The position numbers and the translations under genes were made by a program. The notes under the pieces are model-generated. The model did not search any database, was not told where the DNA came from, and saw only the letters and a list, made by a program, of their open reading frames with translations. From a virus, in the IMG/VR virus record IMGVR_UViG_3300023174_004998, positions 32,551 to 96,550 of that record: DNA of 64,000 nt. One strand, 5' to 3'. Of the stretch, positions 41,546-49,750 are shown one piece after another. How positions within the stretch are numbered: the first letter of the stretch is position 1; the number at the start of each line of letters is the position of its first letter.

Positions 41546-42172
41546 TTAGACGCCTAACACATGCTTGGCATGCTCGTAGTGTTTCTTTCGATCTTCCAGC
41601 CCAATGGTACCGCCGTTGATGCGTTTGGTCATTGTTAAGATATCATCCTTGTCAGCATACTGATTGAGGTTGTTGGTTTCCCAGAACCAACAGGCTGATT
41701 GCACAGCACCTTCAAAAGTTTGCAGGTACTCAGCGGCTTCTTCCACTGGGATGTCAAGACTGCCAGCAAAAAAAGCATAGTTGTCACGCCCGGTGAGCTG
41801 TATCAGTCCACGACCACAATAGCGGAAACCATCACCGGATATTTCGTCACCGTTGCCCATGCGATTGGCGTACACGCGATTGGCAATGGCTTCTTGTTTG
41901 TTGTGCAAGTTGGCATAGTGATTTGCGGTGGCATCGTCAGGAAAATACTTGGGAAATACTTTACGCAGTGTTGCGGCTTTGTAGTTTAAGTTTTCTTTAA
42001 GGAACACAAATCCGCCTGACTCGTGAGCACACTGAGCTATAAAAGCAGCCACACGTTGTGGAGTGTCTATTCCGTACTCAGGCAGTATTTCATTGAGTGC
42101 TTCGCACCAATGATCCAAGTAGGGATTTTTAGGTATAAGTTGTGCTAATTGATCTCTTGTTATAACAGACAT
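41546..42172 (-). CDS. GH19 chitinase-type endolysin
   Basis: 208 residues from ATG 42172, which has AAGGAG upstream; a longer in-frame start has no support. The family features are AAFIAQCAHESGGFVFLKEN with catalytic Glu in HESGG, FRYCGRGLIQLTGRDNY and FWETNNLNQYAD, ending with MTKRINGGTIGLEDR. It should cut peptidoglycan glycan strands. A late octamer precedes it, and the spanin and holin genes follow. Confidence 0.92.
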   Translation of the reverse strand: MSVITRDQLAQLIPKNPYLDHWCEALNEILPEYGIDTPQRVAAFIAQCAHESGGFVFLKENLNYKAATLRKVFPKYFPDDATANHYANLHNKQEAIANRVYANRMGNGDEISGDGFRYCGRGLIQLTGRDNYAFFAGSLDIPVEEAAEYLQTFEGAVQSACWFWETNNLNQYADKDDILTMTKRINGGTIGLEDRKKHYEHAKHVLGV

Positions 42173-42191
42173 TGTTTTACTCCTTGTTGTA

Positions 42192-42199
42192 TATTTAGT
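42192..42199 (-). promoter_or_regulatory. Late-promoter-like octamer of the lysis cassette
   Basis: Minus strand ACTAAATA, 19 nt before ATG 42172, with AAGGAG between. Confidence 0.55.
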
Positions 42200-43308
42200 T
42201 AAAAACTGGGTTGGTATAGGCCAGCATGGTTTTGACTGCGTAAACGGTTGATTTCCAGATTGTAGAGTTCGCCTTTTTCCCAAAGGTCTGGATCATAAAC
42301 ATGGGTTTTAATATTGTCAGATAGCCGTGTCAAGATTTCAACTGTGGGCTCGTGATCTTCTAACTCAATCAAGGCATCAATGTAGCGCCAGGCTGAGTCA
42401 GTCAATACCCAAGGCCAATTTATGGGATTGAGATAGTCAGGGTAATTGCACAGTTGTATGAACTGTGTGCGACCATTGGGCCTATGGTAATTTTTTCTAA
42501 TGTCTCTAGTAAAGGCCAGCAGTGGACCAAGTTGGAAAAGATTTAATCTTGAAATCACTGTGGAAAAATTTAAACTGTGACCATGCTCGGCCAACCAGCG
42601 TATGTTGTGTTCTACTTGTGCCCAGTCAGTGCCATGCCGTATAATTTCAGCTGTGGGACCTACAGCGTCAATACTCACTGTGAAATTTACATTGGGCATG
42701 TCTCGAGCAATCTCCAACCAGTAATGATCACGGAAGCTACCATTGGTAATAATCTGTATATTTGTATCCAGTTTGGCAGTGCGTACAAGGTCAATGATTT
42801 CTCGTACTTCGGGCAACAAGGTAGGTTCACCACCTGTGAACATCAATCTTTTTATCTGTGGCAAGTGACTGACAATCCAGTTCTTGTCGCTTACTGTGGC
42901 TGTTTTTTCTGGTGGTACTTGGTATAAGAATTGTAAAAATTCTGAACGTTTGACATCGGCAGCAATGCCATTGCTGAAGAAAGGTTCGCAGGTGCGACAT
43001 TTGAAATTACAAACATTGCTGGATCGATAATCTATGTAATCTATCTCAGTGCTGTGGACTGGCTCTTCGTAGTCCTTTAGTGCGCCAAGACGAGTGCTGG
43101 TGCCTTGCTGTTGTTCGTTGCGAATGCACTGAGCACAGCCAGGATCCACTGTGCCCGACAGTATGTTTTGTTGTATCTGTTTTAATTCGTTTCCGGCAAT
43201 CCATTGATCTATAGAGACATTGGTCACACGGGTGTAGCTACAACAAGGCTTTACACCTCGGGGTTCTACAAATACATGTCGGAAAGGTAACGGGCAGTAG
43301 GTACTCAC
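42199..43308 (-). CDS. Twitch/SPASM-type radical SAM protein
   Basis: 369 residues from GTG 43308, the only start in frame with the conserved N-terminus CPLPFRHVFVEPRGVKPCC, a Cys cluster seen in twitch-type proteins. The radical SAM site is NVCNFKCRTCEPFF (C-x3-C-x2-C), followed by FTGGEPTLLPEV, the GGE SAM-binding motif. A further Cys pair lies in PGCAQCIRNEQ. It probably modifies a peptide or protein. Substrate unknown. A late octamer lies four nt upstream of the GTG. Confidence 0.85.
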   Translation of the reverse strand: MSTYCPLPFRHVFVEPRGVKPCCSYTRVTNVSIDQWIAGNELKQIQQNILSGTVDPGCAQCIRNEQQQGTSTRLGALKDYEEPVHSTEIDYIDYRSSNVCNFKCRTCEPFFSNGIAADVKRSEFLQFLYQVPPEKTATVSDKNWIVSHLPQIKRLMFTGGEPTLLPEVREIIDLVRTAKLDTNIQIITNGSFRDHYWLEIARDMPNVNFTVSIDAVGPTAEIIRHGTDWAQVEHNIRWLAEHGHSLNFSTVISRLNLFQLGPLLAFTRDIRKNYHRPNGRTQFIQLCNYPDYLNPINWPWVLTDSAWRYIDALIELEDHEPTVEILTRLSDNIKTHVYDPDLWEKGELYNLEINRLRSQNHAGLYQPSF

Positions 43309-43312
43309 CCAC

Positions 43313-43320
43313 TATTTACA
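43313..43320 (-). promoter_or_regulatory. Late-promoter-like octamer
   Basis: Minus strand TGTAAATA, four nt from GTG 43308, overlapping the stop of the upstream gene. Confidence 0.4.
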
Positions 43321-43855
43321 GTAGGCCGGCGGCTGCTTGTAAACTTTTGATGTCAGGTTCGCGATCGTAGATCTGTTTCACTGGAATGCCTGATGCGGCT
43401 CGCATTTCATTGAGTTCACTGTCGACTTTTTTGCGATATTCGCCGGGTGAGCCAGGAACTTGTTGATTGTAGGCTTCCACTGACCAAGGTGTGTCTTTGC
43501 CACGATAGTGCATGGTCCATTGACTGGAATTTTCATATTCGGTCAGCGTGGAAAAATCTTCCAATATCTCATTGAGTTTTTCTCCGGTACTGGATCTGCG
43601 TTTCATTTCAACATAGACAAGATAACGATTGGGCTTGATTTCACCAGGACTCATGTCTGCATCTATCACAAAGTCATAGCCCTTTTCAAACCAGTTGACC
43701 AGGTCTTTGGCAGCCTGTTGATCACGCACAAAAAAGCTGGCCACAACTATTTCTTCATCGTCGCCCATCTTTGATGAAAACTCATCGATGTGTATGGTGG
43801 GCTTCATCATGCCCAGCATGTCTTTAAAGTGTAGGCCTTCAGATAGCTGGGGCAT
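43316..43855 (-). CDS. Conserved T4-like phage protein, 179 aa
   Basis: ATG 43855 (MPQLSEGLHFKDMLGMM) is preferred; AGGA lies upstream. The protein has HIDEFSSKMGDDEEIVVASF, IDADMSPGEIKPNRYLVYVE and TEYENSSQWTMHYRGKDTPW blocks. From memory, relatives are common in T4-like cyanophages near structural genes; probably virion related. Function unknown. Overlaps the 199-aa gene by 17 nt. Confidence 0.7.
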   Translation of the reverse strand: MPQLSEGLHFKDMLGMMKPTIHIDEFSSKMGDDEEIVVASFFVRDQQAAKDLVNWFEKGYDFVIDADMSPGEIKPNRYLVYVEMKRRSSTGEKLNEILEDFSTLTEYENSSQWTMHYRGKDTPWSVEAYNQQVPGSPGEYRKKVDSELNEMRAASGIPVKQIYDREPDIKSLQAAAGLL

Positions 43856-44438
43856 TTGGTAATCCTCCAGGAGCCTGTAGTTGAGCTTGTGCGGCTTGTG
43901 CATTGCCAGCATCTTGATATTGTTCTTGATCTAGATCTTGTTCATAGGCTTGATCCAGTTCTTCAAGATCCACGGTTTGATCTTCCAGTTCAATACTACC
44001 AGTTTTGATGTCATTCATTAGATGCTTGGGCATGACGATTTCCACCAACCATACAGGTTTTTCAGTGAGTCTAGCAGTGTGTGTACCTGGCTGATAATCG
44101 TCAGGTTTACGTATTTTCATTGGAACTTTGATCTTGGTCTTTTTGAAGCGTACATCGCAATCAAAAGGCAGTAATCTGCGAGCACCACGTGGGTCAGGCA
44201 TGAGTTCACCGGGCCACATGAATATACAGCCCACTTTGTATTTGCCAATGTCTGGACCTGCCACTAGCTCGCCTAGATCCCAGTTTTTAAAAGCATAGAT
44301 ATCTAGTTCGTCCAGCACACGTTCAAAGTCCAACAGCGTGGACAAGCTACCGTCTGACAGATAAAGATCGCGGATGTTTTCAGCCACTAACCAGTAGTCT
44401 TGATCGTCTTTGAAGATTTTTTCGTCTTTTAATTCCAT
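43839..44438 (-). CDS. Conserved T4-like phage protein, 199 aa
   Basis: Contains ELVAGPDIGKYKVGCIFMWP, RGARRLLPFDCDVRFKKTKI and VWLVEIVMPKHLMNDI, a conserved beta-rich pattern of T4-like phages. The C-terminus is acidic and then Gln/Ala-rich. From memory it is common in cyanophages with unknown, possibly head or tail assembly, function. It is the first gene of its operon with a leaderless-spaced late octamer. Confidence 0.72.
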   Translation of the reverse strand: MELKDEKIFKDDQDYWLVAENIRDLYLSDGSLSTLLDFERVLDELDIYAFKNWDLGELVAGPDIGKYKVGCIFMWPGELMPDPRGARRLLPFDCDVRFKKTKIKVPMKIRKPDDYQPGTHTARLTEKPVWLVEIVMPKHLMNDIKTGSIELEDQTVDLEELDQAYEQDLDQEQYQDAGNAQAAQAQLQAPGGLPNAPAI

Positions 44439-44443
44439 GCAAG

Positions 44444-44451
44444 TATTTACC
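44444..44451 (-). promoter_or_regulatory. Late-promoter-like octamer, leaderless spacing
   Basis: Minus strand GGTAAATA, five nt (CTTGC) from ATG 44438. The remaining divergent intergenic DNA to 44618 also holds the phoH signals. Confidence 0.55.
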
Positions 44452-44558
44452 TGGCTACGTGTTTTGTGTTTTTTTGCGAGACCTTAGGTCTGAGTGGAGC
44501 CTAATACTTAGCATCAATATTTCTGAATTCTGTCTTGTTTTATGGCCCGAAACAAACA

Positions 44559-44566
44559 CCTAAATA
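44559..44566 (+). promoter_or_regulatory. Late-promoter-like octamer before phoH
   Basis: Plus strand CCTAAATA, three nt before an in-frame-unrelated ATG at 44570 that would encode an 18-aa leader, and 52 nt before the phoH start. Confidence 0.4.
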
Positions 44567-44618
44567 TCTATGTCAGATCAAGCTGACAAAAAACAAAATG
44601 TTCAAAGGAGAATCAACA

Positions 44619-45350
44619 TTGAGTAGAGCAAGAGGAGCGAAAGCTCAGAAACGTATTCACACCCAAGAAAACACCATCAACTTCAATCAAGCACTAAAAA
44701 CACAGCTCAGACAAATTGAGCTCGTACCAAAAACCCGCAATCAAGAATCCCTTATATTAAACCTGTTAGATCCCACCCAGCACATAGTGGTGGCTGTGGG
44801 TCCTGCCGGAACGGGCAAGACTTATTTGGCCATGCAAGCGGCCATCAAGGCTCTCAAAACAGGTCAATGCGAAAGGATAGTTCTTACCCGTCCTGCGGTA
44901 GGTGTAGAAGATGAACGTCATGGATTCCTGCCCGGAGATTTAATCTCAAAAATGGAGCCTTGGACCAGACCACTCTTGGATGTGTTGCGTGAGTATTACA
45001 ATCCCCGCGAAATCGTCAAAATGATGGACGACCAGATCATAGAAATATCCCCGCTGGCTTACATGCGAGGACGCACTTTCAAATCTAGTTGGATCATTGC
45101 TGACGAGATGCAAAATGCAACTCCAGGACAAATGAAAATGCTTTTGAGTCGGATTGGATCCGGGTCAAAGATAGTGGTTACGGGAGACGTTGAACAGACC
45201 GATCGCACAGCGAAAGAAAATGGCCTACTAGATCTCTGTGAGAGACTGAAAGCGCAAAACGCAAATGGCCTATGTGTCAACACACTAGGAAAACGGGATA
45301 TCCAACGTCACCCAATTATTGATACTGTGCTAGGACTTTATGCAGAATAG
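44619..45350 (+). CDS. phoH: PhoH-like ATPase
   Basis: About 243 residues with Walker A GPAGTGKT (61-68) and Walker B-like SSWIIADEMQNA. The C-terminal half has the family's SRIGSGSKIVVTGDVEQTD. I choose TTG 44619, which has AAAGGAG eight nt upstream; ATG 44598 in the same frame lacks a ribosome binding site. PhoH is an RNA/ATP-associated protein frequent in aquatic phages; its role in infection is unsettled. It is one of two plus-strand genes and converges with the HAD gene. Confidence 0.92.
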   Translation: MSRARGAKAQKRIHTQENTINFNQALKTQLRQIELVPKTRNQESLILNLLDPTQHIVVAVGPAGTGKTYLAMQAAIKALKTGQCERIVLTRPAVGVEDERHGFLPGDLISKMEPWTRPLLDVLREYYNPREIVKMMDDQIIEISPLAYMRGRTFKSSWIIADEMQNATPGQMKMLLSRIGSGSKIVVTGDVEQTDRTAKENGLLDLCERLKAQNANGLCVNTLGKRDIQRHPIIDTVLGLYAE

Positions 45351-45952
45351 GAGGAGCCAGTAACCTGGCGGAATATTTCTGCCCAGTTTTTGCAAACTGT
45401 AATACCTGGGTGGTCGTTGTTCATGTTGTGACCATGCTCTAGTAGGATAGGCCGTAGGCCAGCTTTGTATCCTGCTACAGCATTCTCAGTCTTGTCCTCG
45501 ACCCACCAGCATCCAGTGCCTTCATATTCTTCCAAGGCGTCGTCCTTGTGGGCACCAGTGTCAAGACAGACTATGCGTTCAAATGCTGTGGCGCCATAGA
45601 TCTTGTGCAGGTTCATCTCTCTCAGCTTCTGGGCATTGGGATCCATGCTGAGACTGGTGATACAGTGAAACCTATATCCATATTCTTCATGCAGTCTTTT
45701 TACATAGTACACTGAATCACGCAAGGCCGGCAAGAACCCAATGGCCGCCGATTCGTTGAACAGTTTGATTAGTTTGCGTACCTGCTCTTTTGGTATGTCA
45801 TAGCGTATGGCCATGTCATAGTTGAGTTTTGAACCTGGTACTTCTTGAAATCCATGCTCTTGCATCCAAACATTGAATGCCCACTCCCAATCGAGCAGTA
45901 CACCGTCGCAGTCAACTAGGATCAGCTGGTTTAGGTTTTTCCACTTTTTCAT
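45338..45952 (-). CDS. HAD-superfamily phosphatase-like protein
   Basis: 204 residues from ATG 45952. The N-terminal LILVDCDGVLLDW carries the nucleophile motif DxDGV. CITSLSMDPNAQ holds the motif II Ser/Thr, and VEDKTENAVAGYKAG the motif III/IV acidic region. It resembles 5'-nucleotidase-type or small phage HAD proteins. Substrate unknown. The tail overlaps phoH by 13 nt. A strong sigma70-like promoter lies immediately upstream, leaving no leader. Confidence 0.82.
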   Translation of the reverse strand: MKKWKNLNQLILVDCDGVLLDWEWAFNVWMQEHGFQEVPGSKLNYDMAIRYDIPKEQVRKLIKLFNESAAIGFLPALRDSVYYVKRLHEEYGYRFHCITSLSMDPNAQKLREMNLHKIYGATAFERIVCLDTGAHKDDALEEYEGTGCWWVEDKTENAVAGYKAGLRPILLEHGHNMNNDHPGITVCKNWAEIFRQVTGSSYSA

Positions 45953-45959
45953 ATAACTT

Positions 45960-45988
45960 ATTATACTACCAATCTGTTTTGCAGTCAA
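45960..45988 (-). promoter_or_regulatory. Strong sigma70 promoter of the HAD gene
   Basis: Minus strand TTGACT (45988-45983), exactly 17 nt, TATAAT (45965-45960). The expected start point falls at or next to ATG 45952, so the mRNA would be leaderless. Confidence 0.75.
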
Positions 45989-46002
45989 CCGCTGTACAGT
46001 TA

Positions 46003-46010
46003 GTTAAATA
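46003..46010 (+). promoter_or_regulatory. Late-promoter-like octamer, leaderless spacing
   Basis: Plus strand GTTAAATA, five nt (CTTTT) from ATG 46016, divergent to the HAD promoter. Confidence 0.5.
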
Positions 46011-46015
46011 CTTTT

Positions 46016-47470
46016 ATGATTGATTTGGTTATTATTTCGGTGCCTGGTGTGGTCAGCAGATTACCTCCGGCAGCTCCAGCATTGCTCAAAGCCAGTGTAG
46101 AATCTGCTGGGTTTAGTTGCCGTACCATCGATTATAGCATTCGACTTTATCAAGAAGACGTAGACATTGATGCGTTAGAAACATATTTCAGCACAGGACT
46201 CAACACAGAATGCAAACCCATTGCTGAAAAAATAATTGAAACCTGGGTGAAAGATTTGTTAAGTTTCAATCCTAGGTATATAGGAATCAGCGTATTCACA
46301 TATCAAAATCGTATAGCCACTGAATTATTTTGTCAGGCAATACGAAAAGTTTCAGATGCAAAAATAGTGTTGGGAGGCCAAGGACTCAGCGACGGTGGCA
46401 TAGAAGGCGCCTGTGGTTTTGGCAAAAAGATGACTGATAAAAATCTCGCCGACTTTTACATTCGCAGTGAAGGAGAAGTTAGTTTAGTTGAACTGCTCAA
46501 AAATAATACCACGTATCCAGGTATCAATTCAAATTCTTTCAAACAGATTGATGATCTAGATTCATTGCCCTTTCCAAACTATGACGACTATGAAATTGAT
46601 CAATACAAATCTCCAATACTGCCAATAACTGGCAGTCGAGGTTGCGTGAGATCCTGTTCTTTCTGTGACATACACGAACATTGGAAGTACCGATATCGCA
46701 GTGGGCAAAGCATGGCCGACGAGATAATATATCTCAATCAACGATACTCAGTGAATAATTTTAATTTTACAGACAGCTTGATCAACGGAAATCTTAGAGA
46801 ATTTAAAAAATTTACAAAGATACTTGCTGAATATAATTCCAACCGGACGCAAAAAATCACTTGGAACAGTCAGTTCATTGTGAGATCAGACAAAGAAGTC
46901 AATGAAGAGTATTGGAAAGATGCTGCCAATTCAGGAGCAAAAAATCTGTATATTGGAGTTGAGACTGGCAGTGATTCTGTGAGACATCACATGAATAAAA
47001 AATTTAACAATCAAGATCTTGACTACACTATGAAAATGCTTGAGAAGTACAAGATTACATGTACATTTTTGATGATAGTAGGATACCCTACAGAAACAGA
47101 TCAAGACTTTCAGGAAACACTGGATATGTTTACAAAGTACAAATATCTAGCACCGCATATCATTGTTGATATCAACGTTGGTAGCACAATGAGCATATTG
47201 CCCGGGACTCCTTTGTATTACCAAGCCGACGAGTTAAACCTTGAGTTAGACAAGTACGAAAACAATTGGGTAGCACTTGACAATCCTGATCTGACCTTGG
47301 ACAAACGATTAGAGCGTCGAGCCAAATTAAAACAACACCTATTGGATTCTGGTTATCATCTACGTCGAGATTCAACTGAGCACATGATGCAAATCTTAGA
47401 TGACAAAAAAGAAATGTTTAAAAAACGTTTAGAACTTAAAAAAATAATAAAAATTAAAAATATTTCTTAA
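46016..47470 (+). CDS. B12-binding-type radical SAM protein
   Basis: 484 residues. The N-terminal 150 residues resemble a cobalamin-binding Rossmann domain (RYIGISVFTYQN, KIVLGGQGLSDGG), though the DxHxxG signature is not visible. The radical SAM domain has SRGCVRSCSFCDI (C-x3-C-x2-C), a YIGVETGSDSV strand and FLMIVGYPTETDQDF. The C-terminus is Lys-rich. It resembles BchE/PhpK-like methyl-transferring or other radical enzymes. The substrate is unknown. It is oriented opposite to its neighbours and AT-rich, suggesting recent acquisition. Confidence 0.8.
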   Translation: MIDLVIISVPGVVSRLPPAAPALLKASVESAGFSCRTIDYSIRLYQEDVDIDALETYFSTGLNTECKPIAEKIIETWVKDLLSFNPRYIGISVFTYQNRIATELFCQAIRKVSDAKIVLGGQGLSDGGIEGACGFGKKMTDKNLADFYIRSEGEVSLVELLKNNTTYPGINSNSFKQIDDLDSLPFPNYDDYEIDQYKSPILPITGSRGCVRSCSFCDIHEHWKYRYRSGQSMADEIIYLNQRYSVNNFNFTDSLINGNLREFKKFTKILAEYNSNRTQKITWNSQFIVRSDKEVNEEYWKDAANSGAKNLYIGVETGSDSVRHHMNKKFNNQDLDYTMKMLEKYKITCTFLMIVGYPTETDQDFQETLDMFTKYKYLAPHIIVDINVGSTMSILPGTPLYYQADELNLELDKYENNWVALDNPDLTLDKRLERRAKLKQHLLDSGYHLRRDSTEHMMQILDDKKEMFKKRLELKKIIKIKNIS

Positions 47471-47742
47471 TTATCATTGGTTGGCGGTAGTGCATGTCCA
47501 TTTTCTTGAAACATGCGTTCAATGGTAGCTGTATAATGTTTGTAATAGTAACTGACAATGGTATCCCAGTCTTTGGCACCAGTGATGCCGCCGAGACTAC
47601 ACAGCAAAACTTTTTGATCTTTGAAATCCAAAATCACACTTGACGTTTGCCAATCTTTAGACTTGAGTCTCTTAGAGATGGCCATGACTTCATCAATCTT
47701 GCCCGACGGTTTGGTATAATAGGTAAACAGTAAATATCTCAT
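47467..47742 (-). CDS. Conserved T4-like phage hypothetical protein, 91 aa
   Basis: MRYLLFTYYTKPSGKIDE, then a KDWQTSSVILDFKDQKVLLC segment and KDWDTIVSYYYKHY. From memory, this is a frequent T4-like cyanophage protein of unknown function. It converges with the radical SAM gene and is the last gene after the FkbM methyltransferase. Confidence 0.75.
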   Translation of the reverse strand: MRYLLFTYYTKPSGKIDEVMAISKRLKSKDWQTSSVILDFKDQKVLLCSLGGITGAKDWDTIVSYYYKHYTATIERMFQENGHALPPTNDN

Positions 47743-47743
47743 G

Positions 47744-48478
47744 TCATTCCAATGGTTTTTCGTTAGGTACAGCTAGTAAATCAAAAATTTCAGTTGTTTC
47801 AATGTTATAGTGGCTGTAGATATACTTTTCATTGTGCCCTTTTACAATTGATCTTAGATGATAATTATGTTCTTTAAAAAAATTGTACACATCAATTGGA
47901 CGAATTGAATAAGCATCGGTTGTCAACATTCCCGAAAACTCAAACATAATGTAAGGGCGGTGTTTTTTAATAAAATCACTGCCTGCTCTAATTATTTTTA
48001 AATCGTGTCCTTCTGCATCAATTTTAACAAATGGTATTTGAAATTTTTCAGGGATGCTGAGTTGATCCATGGTAGTAACACTGCATCGAACTGTGTTGTA
48101 ATTGACATTATCAAATCCAAATATAGACTTGTCTAAAAAATTTGTCCCAGCGTTGTCTGTTTTTTTGTGTACAAAAAAATCACTTTCGCCAACATAGTCG
48201 CTTAAGGCCTGATCCCAGATCACTATGTTTGTGTTGTTTTTAAATCGATCGCATAGATACTGATATGTTGTAGGAGCTGGGTCAAATGCCCAGATCTCAT
48301 CATCAGATGAAATATGCTTTTTAATTTGATCTGTGATGTCACCTACGTTGGCACCAATGTCTATCCACAAAGTGGGGCCACTGTATTGCTTTTTTAAATC
48401 ATAACAAAATCTGGATACCCATTCTCTTTGATCTACCTGGTAAGTATCAATATCAGTGTAGTTGGGAATCCAATACAA
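47744..48478 (-). CDS. FkbM-family methyltransferase
   Basis: 244 residues. WIDIGANVGDITDQIKKH is SAM motif I, EIWAFDPAPTTYQYL the motif II acidic region, and IPFVKIDAEGHDLKIIRAG the FkbM DxEGxE-type signature, followed by YIMFEFSGML. FkbM enzymes typically O-methylate sugars or small molecules. It overlaps nothing but sits two nt from gp44, perhaps modifying a glycan or DNA sugar. Confidence 0.88.
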   Translation of the reverse strand: MYWIPNYTDIDTYQVDQREWVSRFCYDLKKQYSGPTLWIDIGANVGDITDQIKKHISSDDEIWAFDPAPTTYQYLCDRFKNNTNIVIWDQALSDYVGESDFFVHKKTDNAGTNFLDKSIFGFDNVNYNTVRCSVTTMDQLSIPEKFQIPFVKIDAEGHDLKIIRAGSDFIKKHRPYIMFEFSGMLTTDAYSIRPIDVYNFFKEHNYHLRSIVKGHNEKYIYSHYNIETTEIFDLLAVPNEKPLE

Positions 48479-48480
48479 TT

Positions 48481-49398
48481 TTATAATCCTGTTAGTTCTA
48501 CCAAAGTGGCACTGAGATTGATTTCTTGATCAGCTACCAATGGAATATTGACATAGCCATTACGGATAATCACAATGGCCTGATCTTGTTTGTGTACATC
48601 TTTGGTCCAGAGATCTAAATTATCATACATCCAACGGAAAACATCTTCCATTTCTTCAGGACGCACAGTGGAGCATATTAACTTTCTAGCTTCTAAGATC
48701 TTGCCTGCTTTGAACAAATTTACTGCATCAATCTTCCAGTCACGCACTCCACCTTCGTCGCCGTGTGGAGCAGTGAGTTGCCCTTCCTGGCTGTTCATCT
48801 GGCAAAGATTCAAACACTTTCGCATGTCTGGGTATGTTGCTTTGACATAGGTGTCGAGTGTGTCTAAATCAAACTCTACTGACTCTGAGACCAAAACAGT
48901 GGCCATACGTGCTGTAAATTCAGTAACGTCAACACGCTCAATATGAAATCCTTGGCATCTTGAATGAAGTGCGGGGATGACACGATTAGGATAGTTACAA
49001 GTAAGAATAAAACGAGCCGAAGCATGATAGGTCTCCATGACACCACGTAGTGCGGCCTGACCATTGGGACTGATGTAATCAGCCTCGTCTAGCAACACAA
49101 TTTTAAATGCACCAAATGGCATTGTTTGCACAAAGCCCGTGATTTTGTCGCGGATAGTGTCTACAGAGTTTTCACGCGACGCATTGATCTCTAATACATC
49201 ATAGTCATCAATGCCCAAGTTGTTGATCAAGATTTTTGCCAAGGTAGTTTTGCCCACACCCGGCGCACCACTAAACAACAAGTGCGGAATAGATTTAGAT
49301 TTAACCCAACCTGCCACTTGTTGTCGTTGTGCGTCATCGCGGAATACATAACCGTCTAGGTCACGTGGGCGATATTTTTCTGTCCAAAGTTCTTTCAT
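48481..49398 (-). CDS. 44: Clamp-loader ATPase, T4 gp44-like
   Basis: 305 residues from ATG 49398 (ATGA overlap). It is an RFC-small-subunit-type AAA+ protein with MKELWTEKYRPRDLDGYVF, Walker A SGAPGVGKTTLA (43-54), LLDEADYISP and the SRC motif in ALHSRCQG. It loads gp45 with gp62 in T4; a gp62 gene is not seen in this window. Confidence 0.93.
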   Translation of the reverse strand: MKELWTEKYRPRDLDGYVFRDDAQRQQVAGWVKSKSIPHLLFSGAPGVGKTTLAKILINNLGIDDYDVLEINASRENSVDTIRDKITGFVQTMPFGAFKIVLLDEADYISPNGQAALRGVMETYHASARFILTCNYPNRVIPALHSRCQGFHIERVDVTEFTARMATVLVSESVEFDLDTLDTYVKATYPDMRKCLNLCQMNSQEGQLTAPHGDEGGVRDWKIDAVNLFKAGKILEARKLICSTVRPEEMEDVFRWMYDNLDLWTKDVHKQDQAIVIIRNGYVNIPLVADQEINLSATLVELTGL

Positions 49399-49595
49399 TC
49401 TGCTCTTCCTGTAGTGCAACTATCGCTCCACAATTCTTGTGCCTGCTTGCGATATTGTTCAAGTTCATATTCGTTTAGTTTAACACGATATGCTTCCTCT
49501 GTCAAGGCATGCCAGCCACAACATTTACCCGTTGGGCTCCGGCCGCAACCACAGGATGTTCCGCCATCTTTGATTTGGTCTGCTCTTATTTGCAT
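49395..49595 (-). CDS. Small CDGSH-like Fe-S protein candidate, 66 aa
   Basis: Contains SCGCGRSPTGKCCGWH, close to the CDGSH pattern C-x-C-x2-S-x-x-x-P-x-C-D-G-x-H but with one residue fewer before the third Cys and CG rather than CDG. A helical Glu-rich C-terminus follows. AAAGGAAAT precedes the ATG. If real, it would bind a 2Fe-2S cluster with 3 Cys + 1 His; a zinc site is an alternative. Confidence 0.55.
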   Translation of the reverse strand: MQIRADQIKDGGTSCGCGRSPTGKCCGWHALTEEAYRVKLNEYELEQYRKQAQELWSDSCTTGRAE

Positions 49596-49603
49596 TATTT
49601 CCT

Positions 49604-49750
49604 TTAACGTATTAAGTTTTTGATAGTTTTTATTAAATTATAAAATCTTGTACGGTAAATGTCAACATATGAGGGATGATGCGGGCATCGACCTTGACGC
49701 CAGGCGCAATCAGGAGTGTAGTATTGCCCGCAGTGTTTACAACGATCCAT
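49604..49750 (-). CDS. Small zinc-ribbon-like protein, 48 aa
   Basis: ATG 49750 to TAA 49604, beginning MDRCKHCGQYYTPDCAW and with RCPHHP, giving C-x2-C plus C-x6-C-x-H-H. A basic/aromatic tail follows. TAATG overlaps the groES-like stop. It is probably a small zinc-binding regulator or structural protein. Confidence 0.65.
   Translation of the reverse strand: MDRCKHCGQYYTPDCAWRQGRCPHHPSYVDIYRTRFYNLIKTIKNLIR

Noticed and set aside
42173-42283. Upstream ATG for the endolysin
   Set aside because: It lies inside the radical SAM gene; ATG 42172 has AAGGAG and a late octamer.
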